This document shows positions 12,966 to 20,469 of a DNA stretch of 21,647 nucleotides, in pieces (position 1 is the stretch's first letter; every line of letters starts with the position of its first letter). Where the stretch lies: the NCBI GenBank assembly GCA_937897535.1, contig CALCQB010000281.1, positions 1 to 21,647 on the forward strand, read 5' to 3'. The notes under the pieces are model-generated. The model ran no database searches. It saw only the letters and a program-made list of their open reading frames with translations, and was not told the origin of the DNA. The translations under genes and the position numbers were made by a program. The DNA is from an uncultured Novosphingobium sp. (GTDB taxonomy: Bacteria; Pseudomonadota; Alphaproteobacteria; Sphingomonadales; Sphingomonadaceae).

Positions 12966-14435
12966 ATGTCGACCAAACGCAAGCTGCTTGTCGCCCTGTC
13001 CGTGTTCCTGCTGGTGCTGGGCGGGTTCGTGTTCTGGATCTGGCGGGGCACCCCGGCCGAGCACACTACAGACGAATTGTCGGGCAAGGACCCGGTGATT
13101 GTCGAGGCCAAGAAGGAAGTCATCCCCTCGGTCACGATCGCCCGCCCGGTCGGCTGGGCCGCAGGCGAGACCCCGGTCCCGGCCAAGGGGCTCGAGGTCA
13201 AGCGCTTCGCCGAGGGGCTCACCCACCCCCGCGTGATCTACACCCTGCCAAACGGCGATGTGATCGTCGCCGAAGCCGATTCGCCGGTTTCGAACATGGG
13301 CGGCGGGATTGTCGGCTGGTTAGCGGAAAAGCTGATGAAGCGCGCCGGATCGAACACCGATTCGCCCGATACCCTGCTGCTGCTGCGCGACGGCAACGGC
13401 GACGGCGTGGCCGAACAGAAGTTCACCCTGCTGACCGGCAAACACCTCGCCTCACCCTCTGGCCTCGCCTGGGCCGACGACCGGCTTTATGTCGGCAATC
13501 ACGATGCAGTGATCGTGTTCGATTACAAGCTGGGCGAAACCGCGATCGCGGGCGACCCGCGCAAGGTCATGGATCTGCCGGCGGCGGGCAATCACTGGAT
13601 GCGCAACCTGGTGCTCAGCGCGGACGGCAACCGGCTCTACGTCGCGGTCGGCTCGTCTTCGAACATCGGTGAGAACGGGATGGAGCTTGAAAAAGGCCGC
13701 GCCGCGATCTGGGAGAAGGACCTGACCAAGGACGGCTTCCCGCGCCAGTTCGCGCAAGGGCTGCGCAACCCCAACGGCCTCGCCTGGAACCCGGCCACCG
13801 AAGAGCTGTGGACCACGGTCAACGAACGCGACCAGCTCGGGCCCGATCTGGTTCCGGATTACCTGACAAACGTTCCGGTCGGTGCGCATTATGGCTGGCC
13901 GTGGATCTACTGGAAGAAATACACCGATGACCGGGTCAAGGCGCCGCCGCCCGAATATATCGACGATTTCGTCCGCAAGCCCGAATATGGGCTGGGCGCG
14001 CATGTCGCGGCGCTCGGTCTGGCCTTCGACGTCGGCGGAGAACGGCTCGGTGCAAACTTCTCGAGCGGCGCATTCATCGCCCGGCACGGTTCGTGGAACC
14101 GCACCCCGCCAGCGGGCTACGATGTGGTGTTCATCAAGTTCGATGCCAATGGCAATCCGCTCGGGCTGCCGGTTCCGGTGCTGACCGGGTTCCTCAAGGA
14201 CAATGGCGACACCCGTGGCCGCCCGACCTGGGTAGCCTTCGCGCGCGACGGCGCGCTGCTGGTCAGCGACGATACCGGCGGGATCATCTGGCGGGTGGTT
14301 GCCCCGGGCGCGGCCCCTTCGCCGGCGATCAAGCCGGTCAAGGTCGGCAGCCTGCCTCCGCGCCGCCAGCTCGATGGCGATCCGGCGCAATACAAGGGTG
14401 CGTTCGAGCCCGACCAGAAGGTCAGGGAGCAGTAA
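12966..14435 (+). CDS. Membrane-anchored PQQ-type sugar dehydrogenase (L-sorbosone dehydrogenase-like)
   Basis: The 489-residue protein starts MSTKRK followed by one hydrophobic segment (about residues 6-25), an uncleaved anchor or signal that places the rest in the periplasm. The body shows the six-bladed glucose/sorbosone dehydrogenase propeller pattern. It includes GLTHPRVIYTLPNGDVIVAEA, SPSGLAWADDRLYVGNHDAVIVF, RNLVLSADGNRLYVAVGS, FAQGLRNPNGLAWNPATEELWTTVNERD and SGAFIARHGSWNRTPPAGYDV. Members bind pyrroloquinoline quinone and Ca and oxidise aldoses or sorbosone, but many homologues have unknown substrates. A GTG seven codons upstream (12945) is in frame; ATG 12966 is preferred because the anchor follows at once, though neither has a strong ribosome binding site. 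It stops 3 bp before the convergent DUF815 gene. No PQQ biosynthesis genes are nearby. Confidence 0.88.
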   Translation: MSTKRKLLVALSVFLLVLGGFVFWIWRGTPAEHTTDELSGKDPVIVEAKKEVIPSVTIARPVGWAAGETPVPAKGLEVKRFAEGLTHPRVIYTLPNGDVIVAEADSPVSNMGGGIVGWLAEKLMKRAGSNTDSPDTLLLLRDGNGDGVAEQKFTLLTGKHLASPSGLAWADDRLYVGNHDAVIVFDYKLGETAIAGDPRKVMDLPAAGNHWMRNLVLSADGNRLYVAVGSSSNIGENGMELEKGRAAIWEKDLTKDGFPRQFAQGLRNPNGLAWNPATEELWTTVNERDQLGPDLVPDYLTNVPVGAHYGWPWIYWKKYTDDRVKAPPPEYIDDFVRKPEYGLGAHVAALGLAFDVGGERLGANFSSGAFIARHGSWNRTPPAGYDVVFIKFDANGNPLGLPVPVLTGFLKDNGDTRGRPTWVAFARDGALLVSDDTGGIIWRVVAPGAAPSPAIKPVKVGSLPPRRQLDGDPAQYKGAFEPDQKVREQ

Positions 14436-14438
14436 AGC

Positions 14439-15260
14439 CTAGAGCGCTTTGCCGGCCTGCCCGGCCAGTTCGGTGACGAACTGCCAGGCGACCCGGCCCG
14501 AACGTGCGCCGCGGCGCTTCGACCACTCGAGCGCCGCTGACTCTTCCCAGTTCAGACCGTATTCGGCGCAATAGCCGCCGATGATCGCCAGGTAATCGTC
14601 CTGGCTGCAGTTGTGGAACCCGATCGACAGCCCGAACCGGTCGGCCAGCGCCAGCCGGTCATCGACGGCATCGCGTGGATTGATCGGATCGTCCTGCTCG
14701 GAAAGGTGCCGGGGAACAATGGCCCGGCGGTTGCTGGTCACCGCGATCCGGACATTGCCGGGGCGCGCTTCGATTCCGCCCTCCAGCCACGAACGCAACG
14801 CGCGCGGGCCGGTGCTGTCGTTCTCTTCGAAACCAAGGTCGTCGATAAACACCAGAAAGCTGCGGTCCGGCCCGGCCAGCGCGGCAAACAGCGCGGCGAG
14901 CGAACCGAGTGCTTCCGGCGCGACCTGGACCAGCGCGATCCGCCCGCCCTGCTGCTGCGCGGCGAGCACCGCTGCACGCAGCAGCGCCGACTTGCCCATT
15001 CCGCGCGATCCCCATAGCAGCATGTCGTGCGCGGCGTGTCCCGCCGCCAGCCGGGCGACATTGCCGACCACGGCCTGCTTCTGCGCATCGATGCCCTTGA
15101 GCAGGTCCAGCGGCGGGGCGAGCAACTGCGCTACTGGCCGGGCGCTGCCGTGCCAGACATAGGCGGGGGCCGCCTGCCAATCGGCCGCAGCACTGGCGGG
15201 CGGAGCCATCCGCTCGAGCGCCGCCGCAATCCGTGCGAGGGGGTCGCCCTGGTCGCTCAT
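14439..15260 (-). CDS. DUF815-family AAA+ ATPase
   Basis: The 273-residue protein has Walker A GSRGMGKS (84-91), Walker B FLVFIDDLGF (135-144), a sensor-1-like AVTSNRR (173-179) and a C-terminal basic GARSGRVAWQF block. HNCSQDDYLAII is typical of DUF815 proteins, which are usually annotated as ATP-binding proteins of unknown function. The frame stays open for 89 further codons upstream, but that is overlap with the preceding gene. The ATG at 15260 gives the family N-terminus MSDQGDPLARIAAALERM and overlaps the acyl-CoA dehydrogenase stop by 4 bp (ATGA). The two genes form an operon and are probably translationally coupled. The coupling to a fatty-acid enzyme has no evident functional meaning. 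Confidence 0.92.
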   Translation of the reverse strand: MSDQGDPLARIAAALERMAPPASAAADWQAAPAYVWHGSARPVAQLLAPPLDLLKGIDAQKQAVVGNVARLAAGHAAHDMLLWGSRGMGKSALLRAAVLAAQQQGGRIALVQVAPEALGSLAALFAALAGPDRSFLVFIDDLGFEENDSTGPRALRSWLEGGIEARPGNVRIAVTSNRRAIVPRHLSEQDDPINPRDAVDDRLALADRFGLSIGFHNCSQDDYLAIIGGYCAEYGLNWEESAALEWSKRRGARSGRVAWQFVTELAGQAGKAL

Positions 15261-16954
15261 CCGGCCAGTGCCTCGGCGCTGAGCGCATAGAGCAGCTCCG
15301 CCCCGGCCATCGCCGCCACTTTCAGGCCGCGTGCCTCGGGGGCGAGATGCGCGGCGAAATAGCGGGCGACCACCGACTTGGCCTCGCCGCCCGCGCCGTC
15401 GCGGGCCTGGCGCTGCAATTGCCATCCGGCGACTGCAGTTGCGGCCATCGTGCAGAACGCGACCGATCCGGCCAGCTTGTCGTCGAGGCTCGCCGCTTCG
15501 ACCATCCACTCCGCGACCGCTGCGCAATCCTCGGCCAAGGCCTTGAGCTGCGGCGCATCGCTGCAGTCGGCCGCGACTTCGGCGAACAATTCGGCCAGCA
15601 CACCGCCGCCTTCATAGCCGAGCTTGCGGGTGACCAGATCGGCGGCCTGGATTCCGTTGGTCCCTTCATAGATCGGGGCGATCCGCGCGTCGCGATAATG
15701 CTGCGCCGCGCCGGTCTCCTCGACGAAGCCCATGCCCCCGTGGATCTGCACCCCCAGGCTGGCGACTTCGCAGCCGATGTCGGTGCCCCAGGCCTTGATC
15801 AGCGGGACAAGGCAATCGGCCCGCTGCTGCGCGCCGGCGATCCCCAGTGCGCCGCGGTCGACCTGTCCGGCGGTGTAGTAAAGCAAGGCCCGCGCACCTT
15901 CGGTCAGCGCCCGCATTCGCAGCAGCATTCGCCGCACGTCGGGGTGCTCGATGATCGCCGCCGGCTGCCGGTCGCGCACACCCTGGACCCGGTCCCGCGC
16001 ATAGTGCCGTGCGGCCTGCAGCGCGCGCTCGGCGATCTGCACGCCCTGGCTGCCGACATTGATCCGGGCCGAGTTCATCATCGTGAACATCGCCTTGAGG
16101 CCTTCGTTCTCAGCCCCGACCAACTCGCCGACGCATTGGTCGTTGTCGCCGAAGCTCATCACGCAGGTCGGGCTGGCCATGATCCCCAGCTTGTGCTCGA
16201 GCCCGGCGCAGCGCAGGTCGTTGCGCGCGCCCGGCGACCCATCCGGGTTGACCAGATACTTCGGCACCACGAACAGGCTAATCCCGCGGCTGCCGGCCGG
16301 GGCATCGGGGGTGCGGGCGAGGACCAGGTGGACGATGTTCCCGGCCAGATCGTGTTCGCCCCAGGTGATGAAGATCTTGGTGCCCTTGATGGCCCAGGTG
16401 CCGTCACCGCGCGGGGTGGCGGTGGTCCGCAGCGCGCCGACATCGGAACCGGCCTGCGGCTCGGTCAGGTTCATGGTGCCAGACCACTCGCCGCTGATCA
16501 GCTTGGCCAGATAGGTATCCTTCTGGCTCGCACTGCCATGGTGCTGGAGCGATTCGATCGCGCCGACGGTCAGCATCGGCAGCAGCGAGAAGGCCATGTT
16601 GGCCGCGCCGAGATTTTCGAGGACATTGGCGGCGAGGGTAAAAGGCAGGCCCTGACCGCCAAAGGCCACGTCGCCCGAAATCGCGTTCCAGCCCTGTTCG
16701 ACATAGGCCTGGTAGGCCTGGGCAAAGCCGTCTGGCAGGCTGACCGTGCCGTTGGCGAGCTTCGCGCCTTCGAGGTCGCCCTTGCGGTTGAGCGGAGCGA
16801 ATTCACCGGCGGCGAATTGCCCGATCCCCTCGACGATCGCTTCGACCATGTCGGGGCTGGCGGCGGCGAACCGCTCGTGGCTCGCCAGTTCGGCGATTCC
16901 GGCGTTGACCCGGATCGCCAGGACCTGGTCGGCGGTGGGGGCAGTGAAGGTCAT
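15257..16954 (-). CDS. Large acyl-CoA dehydrogenase with C-terminal extension (DmdC/FadE-like group)
   Basis: The 565-residue enzyme is larger than the standard 380-residue family because of an extended N-terminus and an extra C-terminal helical domain (about 460-565). This is the architecture of the group often annotated as 3-methylmercaptopropionyl-CoA dehydrogenase DmdC. Visible motifs are MNLTEPQAGSDVGALRT (161-177), GTKIFITWGEHD (191-202) and GVQIHGGMGFVEE (401-413). The canonical IAPIYEGTNGIQ has catalytic Glu430. The substrate is not certain: many such enzymes act on medium or long acyl-CoA. The ATG at 16954 is preferred over an upstream in-frame ATG at 17011, since AAGGAAAAGC lies just before it and the extra residues would overlap the divergent gene. 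It is the first gene of a pair with the DUF815 ATPase. Confidence 0.92.
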   Translation of the reverse strand: MTFTAPTADQVLAIRVNAGIAELASHERFAAASPDMVEAIVEGIGQFAAGEFAPLNRKGDLEGAKLANGTVSLPDGFAQAYQAYVEQGWNAISGDVAFGGQGLPFTLAANVLENLGAANMAFSLLPMLTVGAIESLQHHGSASQKDTYLAKLISGEWSGTMNLTEPQAGSDVGALRTTATPRGDGTWAIKGTKIFITWGEHDLAGNIVHLVLARTPDAPAGSRGISLFVVPKYLVNPDGSPGARNDLRCAGLEHKLGIMASPTCVMSFGDNDQCVGELVGAENEGLKAMFTMMNSARINVGSQGVQIAERALQAARHYARDRVQGVRDRQPAAIIEHPDVRRMLLRMRALTEGARALLYYTAGQVDRGALGIAGAQQRADCLVPLIKAWGTDIGCEVASLGVQIHGGMGFVEETGAAQHYRDARIAPIYEGTNGIQAADLVTRKLGYEGGGVLAELFAEVAADCSDAPQLKALAEDCAAVAEWMVEAASLDDKLAGSVAFCTMAATAVAGWQLQRQARDGAGGEAKSVVARYFAAHLAPEARGLKVAAMAGAELLYALSAEALAG

Positions 16955-16965
16955 GGCGCTTTTCC

Positions 16966-16992
16966 TTGGCAATGCCTGCAACCGCCTATAGC
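16966..16992 (+). promoter_or_regulatory. Possible promoter for Sua5, probably leaderless
   Basis: TTGGCA (16966-16971) and TATAGC (16987-16992), spaced by 15 bases, stand directly before the Sua5 ATG at 17001. Transcription would start within a few bases of the ATG, and no Shine-Dalgarno is present, so a leaderless mRNA is likely. The spacing is shorter than usual, which lowers confidence. The whole divergent intergenic region is only 46 bp. Confidence 0.35.
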
Positions 16993-17000
16993 GCGAGCGC

Positions 17001-17939
17001 ATGACGGGCAAGGTGCAGATAGTGGGCGACGATCCTGCCGCAATCGCCGCTGCAGTAGCGGTGCTGCGCGGCGGCGGGCTGGTCGCGCTGCCGACCGAGA
17101 CGGTTTACGGCCTCGCCGCCCGCGCCGACAGCGCCGCTGCCGTAGCGGCGATCTACCGCGCCAAGGGGCGGCCCGATTTCAATCCGCTGATCGTCCATGT
17201 GCCCGATCTCGCCGCAGCGGAAGCCATCGCCGAATTCGACGACCGCGCCCGGCATCTGGCAAGGGAGTTCTGGCCCGGCGCGCTGACCATGGTCCTGCCG
17301 CTACGCAGTGGCGCGCGAATCGCCCCGGCGGTGACCGCAGGCCTGCCTACCATCGCGCTGCGCTGCCCGGCCCACCCGGCGATGCGCGCGGTGCTGGCGG
17401 CCAGTGGTCTGCCGCTCGCCGCGCCGTCCGCCAACCGCTCGGGCGGGGTCAGTCCGACCCGGGCGGAGCATGTCGCGGCCTCGCTGGGCGATACGGTCGG
17501 GCTGGTGCTCGATGGCGGGCCCTGCACCGCCGGAATCGAAAGCACGATCGTCGCCCTGCGCGAAGGTGGCTGGCAGGTGCTTCGCCCCGGCCCGGTGACC
17601 GAGGCGCAGCTTGCGGTGCTGCTCGGCCCGCCACTTGACGTCACGGCGGAACGAGGGATCGAAGCTCCGGGCCAGTTGGCGAGCCACTATTCGCCCGGCA
17701 AGCCGGTGCGGCTGAATGCCCAGCGGGCCGAACCGGACGAATTCCTGATCGGGTTTGGCGCGGTAGCCGGAGATTTCTGCCTTTCGCCCGGCGGTGACCT
17801 GGCCGAAGCAGCAGCGCGGCTTTACGAAGCGCTCCACGCCGCCCAGCGGGCGGACCGGCCGCGGATTGCGGTGGCGCCGCTGCCGGACCGGGGGATCGGC
17901 ACCGCGATCAACGACCGACTGCGCCGGGCTGCGGCTTGA
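17001..17939 (+). CDS. tsaC: Threonylcarbamoyl-AMP synthase, Sua5 type
   Basis: This enzyme makes threonylcarbamoyl-AMP from Thr, bicarbonate and ATP, the first step of t6A37 modification in ANN-decoding tRNAs. The 312-residue product is the long Sua5 form: a YrdC domain plus a C-terminal Sua5 domain. YrdC motifs are PTETVYGLA (31-39), KGRPDFNPLIVHV (55-67), PSANRSGGVSPT (142-153) and ESTIV (180-184). The linker PGQLASHYSPGKPVRL (223-238) is the Sua5 signature that covers the active site. ATG 17001 follows TATAGC closely without a ribosome binding site. It is divergent from the large acyl-CoA dehydrogenase and converges on the small lipoprotein gene, whose stop begins at the next base. Confidence 0.96.
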   Translation: MTGKVQIVGDDPAAIAAAVAVLRGGGLVALPTETVYGLAARADSAAAVAAIYRAKGRPDFNPLIVHVPDLAAAEAIAEFDDRARHLAREFWPGALTMVLPLRSGARIAPAVTAGLPTIALRCPAHPAMRAVLAASGLPLAAPSANRSGGVSPTRAEHVAASLGDTVGLVLDGGPCTAGIESTIVALREGGWQVLRPGPVTEAQLAVLLGPPLDVTAERGIEAPGQLASHYSPGKPVRLNAQRAEPDEFLIGFGAVAGDFCLSPGGDLAEAAARLYEALHAAQRADRPRIAVAPLPDRGIGTAINDRLRRAAA

Positions 17940-18260
17940 TCAGTCGGGCTGGACCGGGATCTGCGGTTTGATCCAGTCCATTTCCGCCACGATCTTGTCG
18001 CGCTTGAGGCAAGCCTGCGAATCGCCCGCGTTGCAGCTGCGGTCCTGTTTGGCGTAGTCGCGCTCGAGCTTGCCGTAGCGCTCTTCCAGCTTGCGCAGCT
18101 CCCGACCGCGCTTCTGGTCCGACTCGGACTGGCTCGTGGTGGCAAGGTCGACCCCTTTGCTGACCACCCGCACCGGGGCGGTCGCAACATCGACCAGCGT
18201 GCGGGCGACACAGCCGCCCAGCGCGGGGATCAGGACTATCGCAAGAATCAAACGTCGCAT
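17940..18260 (-). CDS. Small lipoprotein of unknown function
   Basis: The 106-residue protein begins MRRLILAIVLIPALGGCVAR: a lipoprotein signal peptide with lipobox ALGGC and the lipidated Cys at residue 17. The mature part has TLVDVATAPVRVVSKGVDLATTSQSESDQKRG, then a charged, probably coiled-coil segment (RELRKLEERYGKLERDYAKQ). A Cys pair follows (CNAGDSQAC) before a short tail. Similar small lipoproteins are common in sphingomonads, but I cannot name a function. The frame is open upstream to 18410, but the lipobox fixes the start at 18260. It follows the head-GIN lipoprotein gene on the same strand after 91 bp and ends at the base after the Sua5 stop. Confidence 0.85.
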   Translation of the reverse strand: MRRLILAIVLIPALGGCVARTLVDVATAPVRVVSKGVDLATTSQSESDQKRGRELRKLEERYGKLERDYAKQDRSCNAGDSQACLKRDKIVAEMDWIKPQIPVQPD

Positions 18261-18301
18261 CGGTTGCTCCAAGGTGCCGCAGCACCCTGGAGGCAGACCG
18301 C

Positions 18302-18326
18302 TTGCCGCAAGCTTAACCTGCGGCAA
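18302..18326 (-). other. Hairpin between two lipoprotein genes
   Basis: TTGCCGCA (18302-18309) and TGCGGCAA (18319-18326) form a perfect 8-bp stem with a 9-base loop between the head-GIN gene and the small lipoprotein gene. It has no T-run on the minus strand, so it may be a weak or factor-assisted terminator or an mRNA end structure. Confidence 0.4.
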
Positions 18327-18351
18327 CGGCTCGTCGCGTTCGTGGCCCAAA

Positions 18352-19167
18352 TCAAGGCTTGGGCGGAGCCGGCGGTTCGGGGGCCTTGGGCGGCTCGGTC
18401 GCGTCGCCATCCTTTTGCTGGACCCCGGCTTCGCAAACCAGCTTGCCCGCGCCCATCGAACTGACGGTGCAGCGCGCGCGGCCCTTCACCGTGACATTGC
18501 CCGAACCCATGATGCTGGCGTCGACCTCGCCGTCGGAGGCGAACGAGGTACTGCCTGAACCGGCGATCGAGATATCGGCCTTTTCGACCTTCAAGGCATC
18601 CATCTGGGCCGAACCGCTGCCCGCGATCGTCATGTCGAGCTTGCGGACATTGCCGGCGGCACGGAAGTTGCCCGATCCGGCGATGGTCAGATCGAGCGAT
18701 TCGCCAGAAACCGCTGTGCTTTCGATCGTGCCGGACCCGGCCACGGTAACCTCGGCCTTGCTGGCCAGTTGGGCGGTGGTGATCTTGCCCGTTCCGGCCA
18801 TCACCACTTCGCGCGGGGCGGGCATGGTGACATTGACGATCGCGACCTTGTCGCCCGAACCGAAGGCCTTGTCCTTGCGGTGGATCGCCAGGCTGCCGTC
18901 CTTCAGGCTGAAGCGGATCTGGTCCTTGACCTCTTGATCGCCCTCGACGCTGATCGCCAGCTTGTCGCCGGTGGTGACGCGGACCTCGTCGGGTCCGGCC
19001 AGGACCAGTTCGTCCGGCGCCTTGCCGGTCAGGTCTAGTTCGGCCAGCGGCTTGCCTTCGTCGCCGTTGAAACTGACCTTGCCGTCGCAGCCCGCAACCC
19101 CGGCGGCCAGCGCCACCGCGATGATCGGGCCCAGAGCCCGGGCGAATTTGGCGAACTTGAGCTTCAT
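18352..19167 (-). CDS. Head-GIN domain (DUF2807) lipoprotein
   Basis: The 271-residue protein starts with MKLKFAKFAR, a hydrophobic stretch and the lipobox GVAGC (Cys27), so it is a predicted lipoprotein. From about residue 110 to 245 it repeats a unit ending in AGSG or a close variant (AGTG, AGSG four times, MGSG, MGAG) every 18-20 residues. This is the rung pattern of the right-handed beta-helix of head-GIN (DUF2807) proteins. The family is often annotated as putative auto-transporter adhesin, with no proven function. The tail is acidic/Pro-rich (PPKAPEPPAPPKP). The start at 19167 is preferred over an upstream in-frame ATG because of the signal peptide and the GGGAGAA ribosome binding site. 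An 11-bp palindrome sits just before that ribosome binding site. Confidence 0.9.
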   Translation of the reverse strand: MKLKFAKFARALGPIIAVALAAGVAGCDGKVSFNGDEGKPLAELDLTGKAPDELVLAGPDEVRVTTGDKLAISVEGDQEVKDQIRFSLKDGSLAIHRKDKAFGSGDKVAIVNVTMPAPREVVMAGTGKITTAQLASKAEVTVAGSGTIESTAVSGESLDLTIAGSGNFRAAGNVRKLDMTIAGSGSAQMDALKVEKADISIAGSGSTSFASDGEVDASIMGSGNVTVKGRARCTVSSMGAGKLVCEAGVQQKDGDATEPPKAPEPPAPPKP

Positions 19168-19178
19168 CGTGATTCTCC

Positions 19179-19223
19179 CACACTGTGTGTTGGAGACATA
19201 ATACAGCAAGACGGGACTTTCAA
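19179..19223 (-). promoter_or_regulatory. Possible promoter with operator-like palindrome for the head-GIN gene
   Basis: On the minus strand TTGAAA (19223-19218) and TATTAT (19203-19198) are spaced by 14 bases, shorter than usual. The perfect palindrome CACACAGTGTG (19189-19179) follows where transcription would start, directly before the GGGAGA ribosome binding site. A repressor bound there could block initiation. The regulator is unknown. Confidence 0.35.
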
Positions 19224-19245
19224 GAGCCAGTCCGTGCCGCAATGC

Positions 19246-19276
19246 AAAAGGGCCGCCCCTGGCAGGACGGCCCCTT
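19246..19276 (-). terminator. Intrinsic terminator after carD
   Basis: On the minus strand AAGGGGCCG (19276-19268) pairs with CGGCCCTTT (19255-19247), with one G-U pair and a 12-base loop, followed by T and GC. It begins 23 bp after the carD stop and ends 78 bp before the next minus-strand gene, separating carD from the head-GIN gene. Confidence 0.78.
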
Positions 19277-19298
19277 GCAAGTCCGGTGCTGGCGCAGC

Positions 19299-19835
19299 CT
19301 ATTCGGCGACGACCGCCTCGGCATAATACTTCGGCGCATGCTCGTTTAGGATCGCGAGGATCTTCTTGAGCGCGGCCGGTTCGTCGGTCTTTTCCATTGC
19401 TGCCAGTTCGCGCGCGAGGCGCGAGGAGGCCGCTTCGAAGATCTGCCGTTCCGAATAGGATTGTTCAGGCTGATCGTCGGCCCGGAACAGGTCGCGGGTG
19501 ACTTCGGCGATCGAGACCAGATCGCCCGAGTTGATCTTGGCTTCGTATTCCTGGGCGCGGCGCGACCACATCGTGCGCTTGACCTTGGGCTTGCCAGTCA
19601 GCGTCGCGAGGGCTTCGCGCAGGGTCTTGTCGCTCGACAGCTTGCGCATCCCGATCGCCTCGACCTTGTTGGTCGGCACGCGCAGGGTCATGCGTTCCTT
19701 TTCGAACCGCAGCACATACAGTTCCAGAGTCATCCCGGCGATTTCCTGCTCTTGCAGTTCAATCACCCGGCCAACCCCGTGCTTGGGGTAAACCACGTAG
19801 TCACCAACATCGAAGGCGTGGGCCTTGGCCACCAT
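19299..19835 (-). CDS. carD: CarD-family transcriptional regulator
   Basis: CarD-family proteins bind the RNA polymerase beta subunit through an N-terminal Tudor-like RID domain and stabilise open promoter complexes, mainly at housekeeping and rRNA promoters. The 178-residue product shows FDVGDYVVYPKHGVGRVIELQEQEI (8-32), YVLRFEKERMTLRVPTNKVEAIGMR (40-64), and the C-terminal helical DNA-binding part with WSRRAQEYEAKINSGD. The start MVAKAHAFDVGDYV at 19835 is chosen over upstream in-frame ATGs because AAAGGA lies 6 bases before it and the RID domain begins at once. The likely promoter is about 180 bp upstream, giving a long leader. A terminator follows. The position after fdxA is a common alphaproteobacterial order. 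Confidence 0.96.
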   Translation of the reverse strand: MVAKAHAFDVGDYVVYPKHGVGRVIELQEQEIAGMTLELYVLRFEKERMTLRVPTNKVEAIGMRKLSSDKTLREALATLTGKPKVKRTMWSRRAQEYEAKINSGDLVSIAEVTRDLFRADDQPEQSYSERQIFEAASSRLARELAAMEKTDEPAALKKILAILNEHAPKYYAEAVVAE

Positions 19836-20011
19836 GTACAGTCCTTTCAAACGCGGGGTTGGCGCAAATGCGCCGGTTGCTGGAACGGCATGGTGCTGCC
19901 AGCGGGCAATCGGAATCGACCCGGCCCGATGCAAACATCAACCGCCCGTATGCACCCCGCCTTTCATGAATGCGGCAGGTAATCAGGGCAAAGCCCCGCT
20001 GCCGTCGCGCT

Positions 20012-20040
20012 ATTATATAACACAACGGTAACATAATTAC
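20012..20040 (-). promoter_or_regulatory. Promoter of carD
   Basis: The minus strand carries a perfect TATAAT (20017-20012) inside an A+T-rich island, unusual in this GC-rich sequence. The -35 at 17-base spacing would be GTAATT (20040-20035), which is weak. Transcription would start near 20005, leaving a leader of about 170 nt before the carD start at 19835. Confidence 0.6.
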
Positions 20041-20090
20041 CATACCCGAGAATCCAACGGCTCCCGGGCGGGTGTTTCAATGCTGGAGCG

Positions 20091-20108
20091 GCCGGGCGCG
20101 GGCCCGGC
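20091..20108 (-). terminator. GC-rich hairpin directly after fdxA
   Basis: GCCGGGC (20091-20097) and GCCCGGC (20102-20108) form a perfect 7-bp stem with a 4-base loop, 8 bp after the fdxA stop. No T-run follows on the minus strand, so it is either a weak terminator or a 3' end stabilising structure. Confidence 0.5.
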
Positions 20109-20116
20109 AAAATGGC

Positions 20117-20455
20117 TTAGTCGCCTTCGCCGGGCTCGGCCGAGAAGAACTTGTCGAACTTGCCGTCTTCGCCCTTGTGCTCGTCGGCGTCGGCCGGCGG
20201 ATCCTTCTTCTGGGTGATGTTGGGCCATTCGGCGGAGTATTTGGTGTTGAGCTCCAGCCAGGTTTCCAGCCCGCTTTCGGTATCGGGCAGGATCGCTTCG
20301 GCCGGGCATTCAGGCTCGCACACCCCGCAATCGATGCATTCGCTGGGATTGATCACCAGCATGTTCTCGCCCTCGTAGAAGCAATCGACCGGGCAGACCT
20401 CGACGCAGTCGGTGTACTTGCACTTGATGCAGGCGTCGGTGACGACATAGGTCAT
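20117..20455 (-). CDS. fdxA: Seven-iron ferredoxin FdxA
   Basis: This small electron carrier holds one 3Fe-4S and one 4Fe-4S cluster. The 112-residue product has the full Cys set in the N-terminal half. C9, C17 and C50 fit the 3Fe-4S cluster, and C21, C40, C43 and C46 fit the 4Fe-4S cluster. C12 and C25 are the extra Cys common in this family. The motifs are CIKCKYTDCVEVCPVDCF and CIDCGVCEPECP. The C-terminal extension (WPNITQKKDPPADADEHKG...) is acidic and typical of alphaproteobacterial FdxA. Its physiological partner is not defined. It lies 14 bp after the S4-domain gene on the same strand, so it is probably cotranscribed with it and the helicase. Confidence 0.97.
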   Translation of the reverse strand: MTYVVTDACIKCKYTDCVEVCPVDCFYEGENMLVINPSECIDCGVCEPECPAEAILPDTESGLETWLELNTKYSAEWPNITQKKDPPADADEHKGEDGKFDKFFSAEPGEGD

Positions 20456-20469
20456 GGCGGTTCGGTCCC

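Noticed and set aside
12182..13672. 496-codon plus-strand frame across fRMsr and the sugar dehydrogenase
   Set aside because: Overlaps two solid genes in other frames and encodes an Arg/Gly-rich, domain-less sequence.
14439..15527. Longer DUF815 form starting at 15527
   Set aside because: The extra 89 residues overlap the acyl-CoA dehydrogenase and are low-complexity Arg/Gly; the ATGA overlap start at 15260 is better.
15233..17638. 801-codon plus-strand frame opposite the large acyl-CoA dehydrogenase and into Sua5
   Set aside because: Composition typical of antisense frames in GC-rich DNA; it crosses two well-supported genes and has no domain signature.
20041..20110. Possible riboswitch or small RNA downstream of fdxA
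   Set aside because: Only a simple GC hairpin and a promoter-like A+T stretch are visible; no known aptamer core could be recognised.
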